Positions 16,205 through 24,922 of a stretch of DNA of 64,000 nt are shown one piece after another. The notes beneath the pieces are model-generated. The model made no database searches, was not told the origin of the DNA, and saw only the letters and a program-made list of their open reading frames with translations. Each line of letters opens with the position of its first letter. Within the stretch, counting starts at the first letter, position 1. This DNA is from UBA6100 sp049658145. Its GTDB lineage: Bacteria; Actinomycetota; Coriobacteriia; Anaerosomatales; Anaerosomataceae. The position numbers and the translations under genes are program-made. The DNA lies in assembly GCA_049658145.1 (NCBI GenBank), contig JBASOJ010000100.1:48648-112647 (forward strand). Reading direction: 5' to 3'.

Positions 16205-17098
16205 ATGAACGTGATCGAGACCTCGAAGCTGACCAAGTACTACGGCAAGTCACGGGGCATCGTCGACCTCGACATGACCGTCCAGGAGGGCGAGATCTAC
16301 GGCTTCATCGGCCCGAACGGCGCCGGCAAGTCCACCACCATCCGGACGCTCCTCGGCCTCATCCATCCCACGAGCGGCTCGGCGACGGTGTTCGGGAAGG
16401 ACATCCTCACCTCCGGCCCGGAGATCCGCCAGGAAGTGGGCTATCTCCCCTCCGAGGTCTTCTACTACGACGACATGCGGGCGATCGACCTGCTGCGCTA
16501 CTCGGCGAGCTTCTACAACAAGGATGTAAAGGCCACCGAGAAGCGCGCGAAGGAGCTTGCCGAGCGCTTCGATCTGGACCTCAAGAAGAAGATCGACGAC
16601 CTCTCCTACGGCAACAAGAAGAAGGTCGGAATCATCCAGGGCCTCGCTCACAGGCCGAAGCTCATCATTCTCGACGAGCCCACCGGCGGCCTCGACCCGC
16701 TCATCCAGCAGGAGTTCTTCCACCTGCTCAGGGAGGAGAACGCCGAGGGTGCGACGGTGCTGTTCAGCTCGCACATCCTCTCCGAGGTTCAGAAGCTCTG
16801 CGACCGCGTGGCGATCATCAAAGAGGGTTCGATCATCCGGGTCGACCAGATCAAGACGCTCCTCGAGAACGCAACCAAGCGCCTCACGCTCGAGCTGGCG
16901 GCGCAGGTCGATGAGTCGGTCTTCGCGCTCGAAGGTGTCAGCGACCTCATGTTCACCAACCACACGGCCAGTCTCCTCTTCCGCGGCCGCGTGAACGAGC
17001 TTACCGGGCTGCTCGCGAAGCTCGACCTGCTGGACCTGCAGGTCGAGGAGCCCGACCTCGAGGAGATCTTCTTGCACTACTACCAGAAGGAGGAGTAG
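16205..17098 (+). CDS. ABC-2 type exporter, ATP-binding subunit
   Basis: A 297-residue ABC ATPase: Walker A GPNGAGKST, signature LSYGNKKK, Walker B LIILDEPTGGLDP, switch His in LFSSHILSEVQ. The C-terminal 80 residues are the extension typical of ABC-2 drug or lipid exporters (CcmA/DrrA type). The start at 16205 has GGAG six bases upstream. It is followed after four bases by two permease genes, giving a complete ATPase plus two-permease transporter; the substrate is unknown. Confidence 0.92.
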   Translation: MNVIETSKLTKYYGKSRGIVDLDMTVQEGEIYGFIGPNGAGKSTTIRTLLGLIHPTSGSATVFGKDILTSGPEIRQEVGYLPSEVFYYDDMRAIDLLRYSASFYNKDVKATEKRAKELAERFDLDLKKKIDDLSYGNKKKVGIIQGLAHRPKLIILDEPTGGLDPLIQQEFFHLLREENAEGATVLFSSHILSEVQKLCDRVAIIKEGSIIRVDQIKTLLENATKRLTLELAAQVDESVFALEGVSDLMFTNHTASLLFRGRVNELTGLLAKLDLLDLQVEEPDLEEIFLHYYQKEE

Positions 17099-17102
17099 AC
17101 GC

Positions 17103-17900
17103 ATGAACGTCTTCCTCCGGGAGTTCAGGGCCTACCGAAAGTCGATGATCACCTGGATGATCTCGCTTAGCGGGATCGTGGGCCTGTTCATGGCCCTCTA
17201 CCCTGCGTTCGCGCATGACGTCGAGGGTCTGAACGAGGTACTCGCCAACTTCCCTGAGGCCATCACGGCGCTCGTGAACATCACGCCCGAAACGTTCATG
17301 TCGGTGCTCGGCTTCTACGGCTACCTGCTGAGTTTCGCGTGGCTGGCCGCGTCGATCCAGGCGATGAACCTCGGCGTTGGGATCATCTCGAAGGAGACCT
17401 CCGGCAAGACCGCGGACTTCCTGATGACCAAGCCCGTGCGCCGGGCCGAGATCGTCACGGGGAAGCTGGCTGCTGCGCTGGCGGTGATCCTCATCATGAA
17501 CGTGGTCTTCGTCGCGGTCTCGTACCTAGCCGTTGTGGCGACCGGCGCCTCGTTCGACGGTGCGATTCTCCTGCTGATGGCCTCAACGCTCCTGCTACTC
17601 CAGCTCGTCTTCCTGGCACTGGGCGCGCTCTTCTCGGTCACCATCCCCAAGATCAAGTCGGTGGTGGCGGTTTCGCTGCCCACGGTGTTCGCCTTCTACA
17701 TCATCGGGGCGATCGGCGACGTGCTCGAGAACGTGGAGCTACGTTGGATTTCGCCCTTCAGGTACTTCGATCCGGTGTACATGATCGCCGAGCGTGGTCT
17801 TGAGCCCGAGTATCTGCTCGTCGTGGCTGCCTTCGTGGTGCTCGCGACTGCAGCGACCTACGTGATCTTCGCCAAGAGAGACATCCACACGGCCGTATAG
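17103..17900 (+). CDS. ABC-2 type exporter permease 1
   Basis: A 265-residue integral membrane protein with about six helices, beginning MNVFLREFRAYRKSMITWM. The segment GIISKETSGKTADFLMTKPVRRAEIVTGKL is the cytoplasmic coupling-loop pattern of ABC-2 permeases. It shares start sequence, length and this loop with the next gene, so the pair arose by duplication and probably forms a heterodimer. Confidence 0.9.
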   Translation: MNVFLREFRAYRKSMITWMISLSGIVGLFMALYPAFAHDVEGLNEVLANFPEAITALVNITPETFMSVLGFYGYLLSFAWLAASIQAMNLGVGIISKETSGKTADFLMTKPVRRAEIVTGKLAAALAVILIMNVVFVAVSYLAVVATGASFDGAILLLMASTLLLLQLVFLALGALFSVTIPKIKSVVAVSLPTVFAFYIIGAIGDVLENVELRWISPFRYFDPVYMIAERGLEPEYLLVVAAFVVLATAATYVIFAKRDIHTAV

Positions 17901-17908
17901 GTGGCGAT

Positions 17909-18706
17909 ATGAACGTCTTCCTGCGTGAGATGAAAGCACACCGGTGGGGCCTCGTCTTCTGGAGCCTCGGCATGGTGATGATGATCTACTCCGGCATGGC
18001 GAAGTACGGCGCCTATGAGTCGGCCGGCCAATCGGTCGCGGTGATACTCGATCAGATTCCCGGAACGGTACAGGCTGTCTTCGGCATGACCGGATTCGAC
18101 CTCACCACCGCGGCGGGATTCTACGGGATGCTGTTCCTCTACCTTGCCGTGATGGGCGCCGTGCACGCCTCGCTGCTGGGGGCGCACCTGATCGCCAAGG
18201 AGGAGCGGGACCACACCTCCGAGTTCCTCTACGCCAAGCCCGCCTCGCGGAGCGCCGTGCTGACCGGCAAGCTGCTCGCGGGGCTTGCGAATCTCATCAT
18301 CTTCAACCTGGTGACCACGGCATCCTCGTTCTACTTCGTCGACTACTTCAACAAAGACGCGCCGTTCGGCAGCGACATCGTGCTGATGATGATCGGCCTG
18401 TTCTTCTTGCAGGTGATCTTCTTCGCGATCGGCGCGGCCGTGGCCGGAACCAGCCACAAGCCGAAATCGGCCGCCTCGCGGGCGACGTCCATCATGTTCG
18501 GGACCTTCCTGCTCTTCTACGTGGTCAACCTGAACGAGGACCTGGAGTTCTTGAAGTACTTCACACCCTTCAAGTACTTCGAGGCCGGCGCGCTCATGAC
18601 TGACGGGGCGCTTGACCCGGTCTTCGTGGGGCTGTCGGTCGCGATCGTCGCGGCCGCCATCGTCGGGGCGTATCGCTTCTACTCGGCGAGGGACCTGAGC
18701 ATCTAG
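17909..18706 (+). CDS. ABC-2 type exporter permease 2
   Basis: Paralogue of the upstream permease, also 265 residues, starting MNVFLREMKAHRWGLVFW, with about six membrane helices and the loop KEERDHTSEFLYAKPASRSAVLTGKLLAG. It lies eight bases after permease 1 and closes the operon before a strong terminator. Partner of the ATPase and permease 1 in the inner membrane. Confidence 0.9.
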   Translation: MNVFLREMKAHRWGLVFWSLGMVMMIYSGMAKYGAYESAGQSVAVILDQIPGTVQAVFGMTGFDLTTAAGFYGMLFLYLAVMGAVHASLLGAHLIAKEERDHTSEFLYAKPASRSAVLTGKLLAGLANLIIFNLVTTASSFYFVDYFNKDAPFGSDIVLMMIGLFFLQVIFFAIGAAVAGTSHKPKSAASRATSIMFGTFLLFYVVNLNEDLEFLKYFTPFKYFEAGALMTDGALDPVFVGLSVAIVAAAIVGAYRFYSARDLSI

Positions 18707-18726
18707 CGACTCACCTACCTCGATTG

Positions 18727-18760
18727 GCACGAGGGCACCCACATGCGGGTGCCCTCGTGC
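18727..18760 (+). terminator. Terminator of the ABC-2 exporter operon
   Basis: A perfect 14-bp stem (18727-18740 with 18747-18760) and a 6-base loop sit 20 bases after the last permease gene. No T-run follows, so termination may be weaker than the stem suggests. Confidence 0.75.
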
Positions 18761-18847
18761 GCGCGCGCCGCGTGGCCCACATCGGATTGTGCAAGGTCCA
18801 CGTCCGTTGTGCGTCTTAACCGTAACGACCCACGAAAGGAGCACGAC

Positions 18848-19342
18848 ATGCGGCACGGCATCACAGGAATGGCACTCGGACTGGTTGTCGGCATCGTGAT
18901 CGCGAGCGGCGCGGCGTTTGCGCTCGGCGCGGACGCTCCCGGCGGCAGCGGCGTGGTCGCGGCGTCGGGCGCTGTAACGCCTGCATCATTCGCTTCGGTG
19001 AACACGACAGGCTCGGTCAACACGACCCGCTCGGTGGAGACCACTCGACCGGTGGACGCGCCTGCAATGGAGCCAAGGACGCCGCCCACGCGTCCCGGCG
19101 AATGCGCTCCCGCCGCCACTGCGGCACCGTGCGCGGACCTGGCACCGGTTCCCGATGCGGCACCGTGCGCGGACGCAGTGCAGTGCCCGAACGACCCCGC
19201 AGCCGGCCAGGTCCGCTCGCCGGAAGGAGCGCCGTCACCCGGCACCCCGACCACATCCGGTGCATGCGGTATGGAAACTGCTTCAGTGGCGTACACGGGC
19301 CACTACACCGGTGGCCATACAGGCGGATCGACTCACAGGTAG
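18848..19342 (+). CDS. Exported Thr/Pro-rich cysteine-containing protein
   Basis: A 164-residue protein with one N-terminal hydrophobic segment (GMALGLVVGIVIASGAAFAL) and then low-complexity Thr, Ser, Pro and Ala sequence. Five cysteines lie in the second half (ECAP, PCAD twice, QCPN, ACGM). The C-terminus is His/Gly-rich (YTGHYTGGHTGGSTHR). AAGGAG precedes the ATG. It is 11 bases upstream of the sigma factor gene and almost certainly co-transcribed, so it may be part of that envelope signalling system. No family recognised. Confidence 0.65.
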   Translation: MRHGITGMALGLVVGIVIASGAAFALGADAPGGSGVVAASGAVTPASFASVNTTGSVNTTRSVETTRPVDAPAMEPRTPPTRPGECAPAATAAPCADLAPVPDAAPCADAVQCPNDPAAGQVRSPEGAPSPGTPTTSGACGMETASVAYTGHYTGGHTGGSTHR

Positions 19343-19353
19343 GGACCCGCACG

Positions 19354-20670
19354 ATGATCAGCGGCACTTCCCCTGCATCAAGCGTGGGCATGCTCGGTCG
19401 GTTGAGACGCTCGTCGACCTCTGACGAACTGCTCTTCCGCCGGGCACGCCTCGGCGATGACAACGCCTTCGAGGAGTTGTACCGGCGCCATCATCCCTCG
19501 GTCTTCGGGTACTGTCTCGGTCGGCTCGCCAATCGGCACGCCGCGGAAGATGCCGCGCAAGAGGTCTTCGCACGAGCGGCTGCCTCCGACGCGGAGGTCG
19601 GCAACGTCAGGTCGTGGATATTCACCATCGCGCACAACGTCGTCGTCGACGCCGTGCGCCGGCGTGTACCCGACTCGGCACTCCTCGACCTCGAGACCGT
19701 CGTCGACTCGCTGGACTTCTCCGCCGAGCAGTCGGCTTTCGCGGCCCTCGACACGGTCACGAACGTGTTCATCGCGCTCCGCAGACTGCCTGGCAGAGAA
19801 CGCAAGGCGCTCATACTCCGCGAATTCCAGGACCGGACATCAGCCGAGATCGCGGCAGATCTCGGCACGCGTCCGGCCAACGTCGATGTGATCATCTCGC
19901 GTGCCCGCGCGGCATTCGGGCGCGCGTATGCCGAGATCGTCGAGCTGCCGCCCGTATGCAGGCAGGCTACGGAGACGATCTACCGTGAGCTTGGATCGGG
20001 CGCGTCCGAACGGCGACTGGCCTCCATGAAGACGCATCTCGCGACATGCCCTCGGTGTCGTGCCGAGCACCGGAGGGCCCACACCCCGCGCTACCTCGGT
20101 ATGCTCGCACCGTTGTTGCAGCTGGATGCGTATCCGCGACTTGCAGCGATGCTCGAGGGACTGTGGCCGCATGCTGCTTCCGCTGGAGGCCTACTCGAGC
20201 GCATCAGCCCGGCGGGCTGGCCGGCGCCAGTGAAGGCAGTGCTCGCGGTGGCCGTGGTGGGCGCGACCCTCGCCCCGGGCGCGGTGGACCGCGGTGCGGA
20301 GACACCTTCACCGGCTGAGACTCCGCGCGTCACGCTCGCATCGCTTCCCGAGGTCCGGCCGGACGCTCCGTCCACGAAGGTCGAGACCGGCATGGGGGCA
20401 GCTACTGCTGCGGTGCTGGGTGCGCCCGCGGACATGCCAGGCTCGGACTGGACCGTACGCGTTGCCGCACGCCCGATGGAGATCACTGACCCGTTATGGC
20501 ACGACACGCTTTCGGCAGCCGGGTGTGTGGTCACGGACACAACGCAGCCCATGACCGGCACGACGTACCCCATGACGATCTATCGTCCCGCAGCGGTCAC
20601 CACGATGAGTGACCCCGGGATGGTGGAACCGGCGGACGACTCCTGCACGGTGGAGCCGCACGTCCGGTAG
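19354..20670 (+). CDS. ECF sigma factor fused to a zinc anti-sigma segment and membrane anchor
   Basis: A 438-residue protein. Residues 25-100 form sigma region 2 (AFEELYRRHHPSVFGYCLGRL, AEDAAQEVFARA, SWIFTIAHNVVVDAVRR). Residues 125-190 are region 4 (LPGRERKALILREFQD...SAEIAADLGTRPANVDVIISRARAA). Then come C202 and H228-LAT-C232-PR-C235, the Hx3Cx2C pattern of zinc anti-sigma domains, a membrane helix at about 293-311 (VKAVLAVAVVGATLAP) and a 125-residue Pro/Thr-rich extracytoplasmic tail. This looks like a membrane-tethered sigma factor carrying its own inhibitor. Release would need proteolysis; no protease gene is adjacent. Confidence 0.85.
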   Translation: MISGTSPASSVGMLGRLRRSSTSDELLFRRARLGDDNAFEELYRRHHPSVFGYCLGRLANRHAAEDAAQEVFARAAASDAEVGNVRSWIFTIAHNVVVDAVRRRVPDSALLDLETVVDSLDFSAEQSAFAALDTVTNVFIALRRLPGRERKALILREFQDRTSAEIAADLGTRPANVDVIISRARAAFGRAYAEIVELPPVCRQATETIYRELGSGASERRLASMKTHLATCPRCRAEHRRAHTPRYLGMLAPLLQLDAYPRLAAMLEGLWPHAASAGGLLERISPAGWPAPVKAVLAVAVVGATLAPGAVDRGAETPSPAETPRVTLASLPEVRPDAPSTKVETGMGAATAAVLGAPADMPGSDWTVRVAARPMEITDPLWHDTLSAAGCVVTDTTQPMTGTTYPMTIYRPAAVTTMSDPGMVEPADDSCTVEPHVR

Positions 20671-20680
20671 CCGCTGCCGA

Positions 20681-20908
20681 CTACGCCTGGTCGTTCAGGT
20701 CCTCGTGGTACTTGAACGAGACCTTCATCTTCACGCGGTACTCGACGATGCTGTCCCCGTCGAGCCGAACATCCATGGTCACTACCTCGGCTATGCGAAG
20801 GTCCTGCACGGTCTTGGCGGCCGTCTCGATCGCCCTGCGGGCGGCGTCCTCCCACGACTCGCTGCTCGTGCCGACCAGTTCGATTACCTTGTACACGCTG
20901 CCTGACAT
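20681..20908 (-). CDS. Dodecin
   Basis: A 75-residue dodecin-family flavin or CoA storage protein that assembles as a hollow dodecamer. The sequence has the family signature VYKVIELVGTSSESWEDAA near the N-terminus, then AKTVQDLRIAEVV and a beta-strand end VEYRVKMKVSFKY. AGGAGGGGAG lies upstream of the chosen ATG at 20908. It is convergent with the sigma factor gene, with ten bases between stops. Confidence 0.92.
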   Translation of the reverse strand: MSGSVYKVIELVGTSSESWEDAARRAIETAAKTVQDLRIAEVVTMDVRLDGDSIVEYRVKMKVSFKYHEDLNDQA

Positions 20909-21005
20909 GTGCGACTCCCCTCCTGGTGTAGTGTTTGCTCTCTGAGAAGGTTCTACCCGAGCGCCCCCGGTCCAACCCCGCGCGAACGAGGAGCAGTACC
21001 CACGT

Positions 21006-21470
21006 ATGAGCACACCACAAACGGTCTCCTGGATCTCACCACCGGCGGGAGAGCGCGCGCAACTCGTGTCGGCGGCCGCCATGTGGATGATCGGTGCCTC
21101 GATCCTGTTGGTACGCGGCGCTGGCTACCTCCAGGGCAGGTACTGGCATGCGTGGGTGCTTGCGATCGGCCTCGCGCTCGGCGTCCTGAAAGCCCGTCTG
21201 CTGCTGGACAGCGTCGCCACCAAGGCGGTGGCACGCATCAAGGATCGCGGTCGAGCCCATTTCTTCGGCTTCTTCTCGGCGCGCTCGTGGCTGCTCGTTG
21301 CCGTGATGATGGGCGGCGGCATGCTCCTGCGCCGACTCGTGGTGCACCCTGACGTGATCGGCGCGGGGGTCATGGGCGCTATCTACATCGGCGTGGGAAC
21401 CGCGCTCCTGCTTGCCGACCGGGTGTTCTGGCATGCCGCGCTGCGGCCAGCGGTCGCCGAGAGAGCGTAG
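21006..21470 (+). CDS. Predicted four-helix membrane protein
   Basis: A 154-residue protein with hydrophobic segments near residues 20-36, 48-60, 92-110 and 118-138 and basic loops (ATKAVARIKDRGRAHFF). No enzymatic motif is visible and I do not recognise the family. The ATG has only a distant GAGGAG. It is divergent from dodecin and ends before a bidirectional hairpin. Confidence 0.65.
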   Translation: MSTPQTVSWISPPAGERAQLVSAAAMWMIGASILLVRGAGYLQGRYWHAWVLAIGLALGVLKARLLLDSVATKAVARIKDRGRAHFFGFFSARSWLLVAVMMGGGMLLRRLVVHPDVIGAGVMGAIYIGVGTALLLADRVFWHAALRPAVAERA

Positions 21471-21493
21471 CGAACGACGGTGCCCGGGGACGG

Positions 21494-21525
21494 ACGACGA
21501 CCGGCCCATGAGGACCGGTCGTCGT
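21494..21525. terminator. Hairpin between convergent genes
   Basis: ACGACGACCGG (21494-21504) pairs perfectly with 21515-21525 across a 10-base loop. It lies between the membrane protein and the convergent short-chain dehydrogenase remnant and probably ends both transcripts. Confidence 0.75.
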
Positions 21526-21552
21526 GAAGTGCTGCGGAGGCGAGCGGACCGG

Positions 21553-22355
21553 CTACTCGCGAAGGTCCCACACGTTCTCGCCGCGAATCGCCACGTCGGC
21601 GCCACCGTCCACGTAGACGGTCTGTCCGGTGACGTGCGTGTTCGCCGGGGTCGCGAGCCAAATCATGAGCTCCGCTACAACCTCCGGCTCCGCAAAGCCG
21701 TTGAGCGGCATCGGACCCACGCTCATGAGGTACTGCTGACCCTGCTCGGACTCCAGCCACGGTGCAGTCGCCGGAGTCCTGATGACACCGGGACCGACGG
21801 CATTCAGCGGGATCCCCGCACCCGCCCACTGGGGCTTGATCGACTCTCGTCGCACCCAGCGGCTTACCGCCCGCTTGCTCGACGCGTAGATGAGTCCCTG
21901 CGCCGCTTCCGGCCCGGCCGTGTCCACAATCGCCTGCGCGAGATCGCACGCCTTGGCCTCATCGTCGTCGATACACATGGCCTCGACGAGCGCCGGATCG
22001 TTCTCCTGTAACGAGGAGAAGGAGCTGATGAGCACCGCGCGCGGCGCCTCGGCCTTGGCGAGCACCGGCGCAAGCGCATTCAGAAACTCGGTCATACCGA
22101 AGTAGTTGACTGACACCGTGAGCGGGCTCGGAAGCGTGACGCCCGCGCAAGCGATGGCGGCGTCGACCGAGCCACCGGCGGCCGCGATTGCAGCGCTCGC
22201 GGCATCCGCGCGCCCTTGCGCGGTACTGAGGTCCGCAATGATCTCGGCATCCTTCAGATCGACCCCGATGACCGGTGTCCCTGGGCCTCGAGCAGCTCCT
22301 TCGTGACCTTGCCGATGCCGGATCCGGTCCCAGTGATGACATACGTGCGTGCCAT
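21553..22355 (-). pseudogene. Short-chain dehydrogenase/reductase, frameshifted
   Basis: The first 25 codons read MARTYVITGTGSGIGKVTKE, the Rossmann TGxxxGxG start of an SDR enzyme, then hit a stop after EAQGH. One frame over, the protein resumes with PVIGVDLKDAEIIADLS and continues through an NAG-equivalent ACAG, active-site Ser and YxxxK (YASSKRAVSRW), to a normal C-terminus (VTGQTVYVDGGAD). One base appears missing near 22278. Adding one base would give a 267-residue protein of 3-alpha-hydroxysteroid-dehydrogenase/carbonyl-reductase type. Everything else is intact, so this is either a very recent mutation or a sequencing error. Confidence 0.85.
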
Positions 22356-22495
22356 AGCCTTACCCCTTCACCGTTGTCTTCTTGTTCGGTGTGTCTCGTG
22401 AGGCGCACGGAGGGCCGGACCCGTACGGCCCTGACCCTTCCGGAGTGCCTATGGTGGCCGAAGCCGACTCGAATCGCCGAGACGGGATCTTCCGG

Positions 22496-23158
22496 CTACG
22501 GAGCAACCACGTCCGCGCTGATGATGTAGCGGTCGGGGGCGCTCCCCACGTAATTGAACGGGTAACAGGTGCTCAGCGTCAGCACCGCATGGTCCGTGGG
22601 CACGATCACCGTTCGATCATCCTTGTCGACGATTCGAATGTTGCTGATCTCGTACGTGAACGTGCCGGCTGATGTCTGGACGATGAGCCGATCGCCGATC
22701 TTCAGCGCCTCCAGGCCCGAGAAGTGCGTGTCGCGATGCGCCGAGAGAACGCAGTTGTCCACCTCCCCGGGAAGCACGCTCTGCGCGTAGTGCCCCACAC
22801 CCTGCTTGAGCTCGTCGTTGCCGGTGCCCTCGATAATCGGCAACGTCTGGTCGAGTGCCGGGATCACAAGCGTCCCAATGGGGTCACCCTCGGCGGGGCG
22901 TACGGGATAGAGGAGCTGCGGTGGGCGCGGGTCGGAGGGCGCGATCACCTCAGCGTACCAGTCGGGTGACCACACCGTCGCTACCGCAGGGGCTACAAGG
23001 CCGGAATCCAGGCCGGTCGCGGAAACATCGGGGCGCATCGTGTGCGCCCCGATGTTCAGCCCTGCCCAGACCAGACCTGCAGCTCCAAGAACCATGCACC
23101 CCAGGGACAGGATGACGCCAAGGGACAGCCTGACTTGTTTGCGGTCAGTCTCAGTCAT
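22496..23158 (-). CDS. Class D sortase
   Basis: A 220-residue membrane-anchored transpeptidase with an N-terminal helix (LGVILSLGCMVLGAAGLVWAG). The sortase barrel carries the catalytic His (VLSAHRDTHFSG), Cys (TLSTCYPFNYVG) and Arg (APDRYIIS). The segments LPIIEGTGNDELKQGVGHY and SVLPGEVDNCVLSAHRD match class D enzymes, which prefer LPxTA signals. The ATG lies eight bases inside the end of the upstream gene, whose product ends in such a signal, so this is a dedicated pair. Confidence 0.93.
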   Translation of the reverse strand: MTETDRKQVRLSLGVILSLGCMVLGAAGLVWAGLNIGAHTMRPDVSATGLDSGLVAPAVATVWSPDWYAEVIAPSDPRPPQLLYPVRPAEGDPIGTLVIPALDQTLPIIEGTGNDELKQGVGHYAQSVLPGEVDNCVLSAHRDTHFSGLEALKIGDRLIVQTSAGTFTYEISNIRIVDKDDRTVIVPTDHAVLTLSTCYPFNYVGSAPDRYIISADVVAP

Positions 23159-24341
23159 TGATCTTTCTGGTGGCTCTCGACAGACCCACCGCTCCGAGCA
23201 GCATCACGGCGATGCTCCCAACCAGCAGGTTGTACCAGGGGGTAGCGGTCCTCGGGAGTTGTCCGCCTGTAACAGTCGTCGGAGGCACCGTCGTGACGGG
23301 CGTGCCTACGGACACGGTGTAGGAGGCCGTGTCTGTGACTGCCTCGACTGTGGCCCCGGTGGTGCTGCCCGTGGCGGTGGCGGTGTTCGTGGTGGTCGTG
23401 GTGAGGTTCGTCGTCGCCCTGTAGGTCCATGTCTCACCCGGCTGGAGCAGAGCGTCCGCGTTCGTGTCGCCCGAGACGTAGCTCACGGGACTCACCTTGT
23501 CGTCCGTGACGACGATGTTGCCCAGCACGACTGTGCCGGGGTTGGTCACGAGGTATGTGTACGTCACGGGGCCTGGCGCGGGCAGAGCGCTGAGACTCGC
23601 GCTCTTAGTGATGCTGATCGCCTGCGAACTCGCGCACCAATCGTTCGAGACGACGTTGTTGATCAGTGTGACCTGACCGCCATGCGCCAGCAGCTGCCCT
23701 TCCACGGACGCGCTGTCCTGGAGCGTGATGTCGGTGACCGCGAGGATGTGCCCCACGAAGGTCGCACCTGCTCCAATGGTTGCGGAGCTTGCAACCGGCC
23801 AGAAGACCCGGCAGAACCGGGCGCCGTTGATAAGCTGAACGACGCTGCCCGGTCCGATGGTCAGGCCGGAGTCGCTCTTGAGTATGAAGACGGCCTCGGG
23901 GTCGCCCTGGGCATCGAGCGTCAGGGTGCCCGTCAGCGCGAGCGCGCCGCCGGAGCTGTAGACGCCGGGGGTCAGCGTAAGACCGCTCAGTTCGGGGCTC
24001 GCCAGAGTCGTCGTGACCGGTCGCGCAACAGCGTTGTTGTAGGCGGTGGTCCAGTCGGTCTGGGCCTGGATCGCGAGGGCGTCATTCGAGTGCGTTGTCC
24101 CGGACACTGTGCCCGGCGGGAACCCCGTGATCGCAGAACCCGGTGAGACACCGATGTCTCCCGTGATCACGCTGTTTCCGGTGTTGGTGATGGTCTGACC
24201 AGCCAGGATGGCGAAGTCCTGGGTCGCTCCGAGCGGCACCGTCGGCTCGGCCGCCATGCCCGCCGAAGGCACTGCCAGCATGGCCACGAGCGATAGTGTC
24301 AGTAGTAACGAGATCCTGCGCATTCTGCTCAGCGTGTTCAT
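23151..24341 (-). CDS. Surface protein with DUF3494 ice-binding-like domain and LPxTA anchor
   Basis: A 396-residue exported protein. After a signal peptide (ISLLLTLSLVAMLAVPSAGMAA), residues about 33-235 form a DUF3494 ice-binding-type beta-solenoid (LGATQDFAILAGQTITNTG, ITGDIGVSPG, VFILKSDSGLTIGPGS, FVGHILA). A DUF11-like repeat (SASLSALPAPGPVTYTY...TATATGST) follows, then a Thr-rich linker and a cell-wall sorting signal LPRTA with hydrophobic helix and basic tail (RATRKIND). It is the substrate of the overlapping sortase gene. DUF3494 modules occur in adhesins as well as antifreeze proteins, so ice binding is not proven. Confidence 0.9.
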   Translation of the reverse strand: MNTLSRMRRISLLLTLSLVAMLAVPSAGMAAEPTVPLGATQDFAILAGQTITNTGNSVITGDIGVSPGSAITGFPPGTVSGTTHSNDALAIQAQTDWTTAYNNAVARPVTTTLASPELSGLTLTPGVYSSGGALALTGTLTLDAQGDPEAVFILKSDSGLTIGPGSVVQLINGARFCRVFWPVASSATIGAGATFVGHILAVTDITLQDSASVEGQLLAHGGQVTLINNVVSNDWCASSQAISITKSASLSALPAPGPVTYTYLVTNPGTVVLGNIVVTDDKVSPVSYVSGDTNADALLQPGETWTYRATTNLTTTTTNTATATGSTTGATVEAVTDTASYTVSVGTPVTTVPPTTVTGGQLPRTATPWYNLLVGSIAVMLLGAVGLSRATRKIND

Positions 24342-24412
24342 GATCCTGCCCTGCCCATCAATACGTCGACTGATTGACGAACGTCTCCGAACGCGCGGAG
24401 ACGCCCCACCTG

Positions 24413-24820
24413 CTAGCGCGCGGCCGTAGAATCATCTTCCTGCACGACCCGCTCTACCGTCTGCGCCTGCTCGCGCGGGCTTACGGCCCGGATCAGCGCG
24501 ACCAGGCCCCACGCCACCAGGGCGTAGACGGCGATGGCAACGAGCGCGCTCCATTCGAAGACGGCTCCGCCGGCCTCCTGCGTGTTGAAGAGCGCGGAGA
24601 ACGGAGCCATGAAGACACCGGACACTCCGTAGATCAGCTTCGCGAACCCCGCCTCGGCGTTGGCACCCAGCACCATGAGAACGAAGCGGATCGCAATGAA
24701 CACCTCTATAACACCGAAGACGAACATGATGACTCGCGATACGACCGTCTCTAACGGTGCACGGACTTCGGTGTGGACCTGACTATGGCGGTCTGTCGAG
24801 ACTGCATTTGCATTAACCAT
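24413..24820 (-). CDS. YggT-like small membrane protein
   Basis: A 135-residue protein with a polar N-terminus and three hydrophobic segments: VIMFVFGVIEVFIAIRFVLMVLG, a short GVSGVFMAPF region, and ALVAIAVYALVAWGLVALI. The RFVLMVLG...YGVSGVFMAPF pattern resembles YggT-family proteins, linked loosely to osmotic stress and cell-division loci. It is followed on the same strand by a 47-residue membrane protein's locus, both likely stress-related. Confidence 0.6.
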   Translation of the reverse strand: MVNANAVSTDRHSQVHTEVRAPLETVVSRVIMFVFGVIEVFIAIRFVLMVLGANAEAGFAKLIYGVSGVFMAPFSALFNTQEAGGAVFEWSALVAIAVYALVAWGLVALIRAVSPREQAQTVERVVQEDDSTAAR

Positions 24821-24922
24821 GGCGCTTCACTTCCCTTTGTAGGTGGCGGGTAGCCTGGTGTCCGGGCGACCCGCCTGTCTTGCTCTCGGTCCCGGCACTC
24901 AGGTCCCCGCTCCTCGTGCGAG

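Noticed and set aside
22270..22290. Programmed frameshift in the SDR gene
   Set aside because: No slippery heptamer or following pseudoknot is visible, and SDR proteins are not known to use frameshifting.
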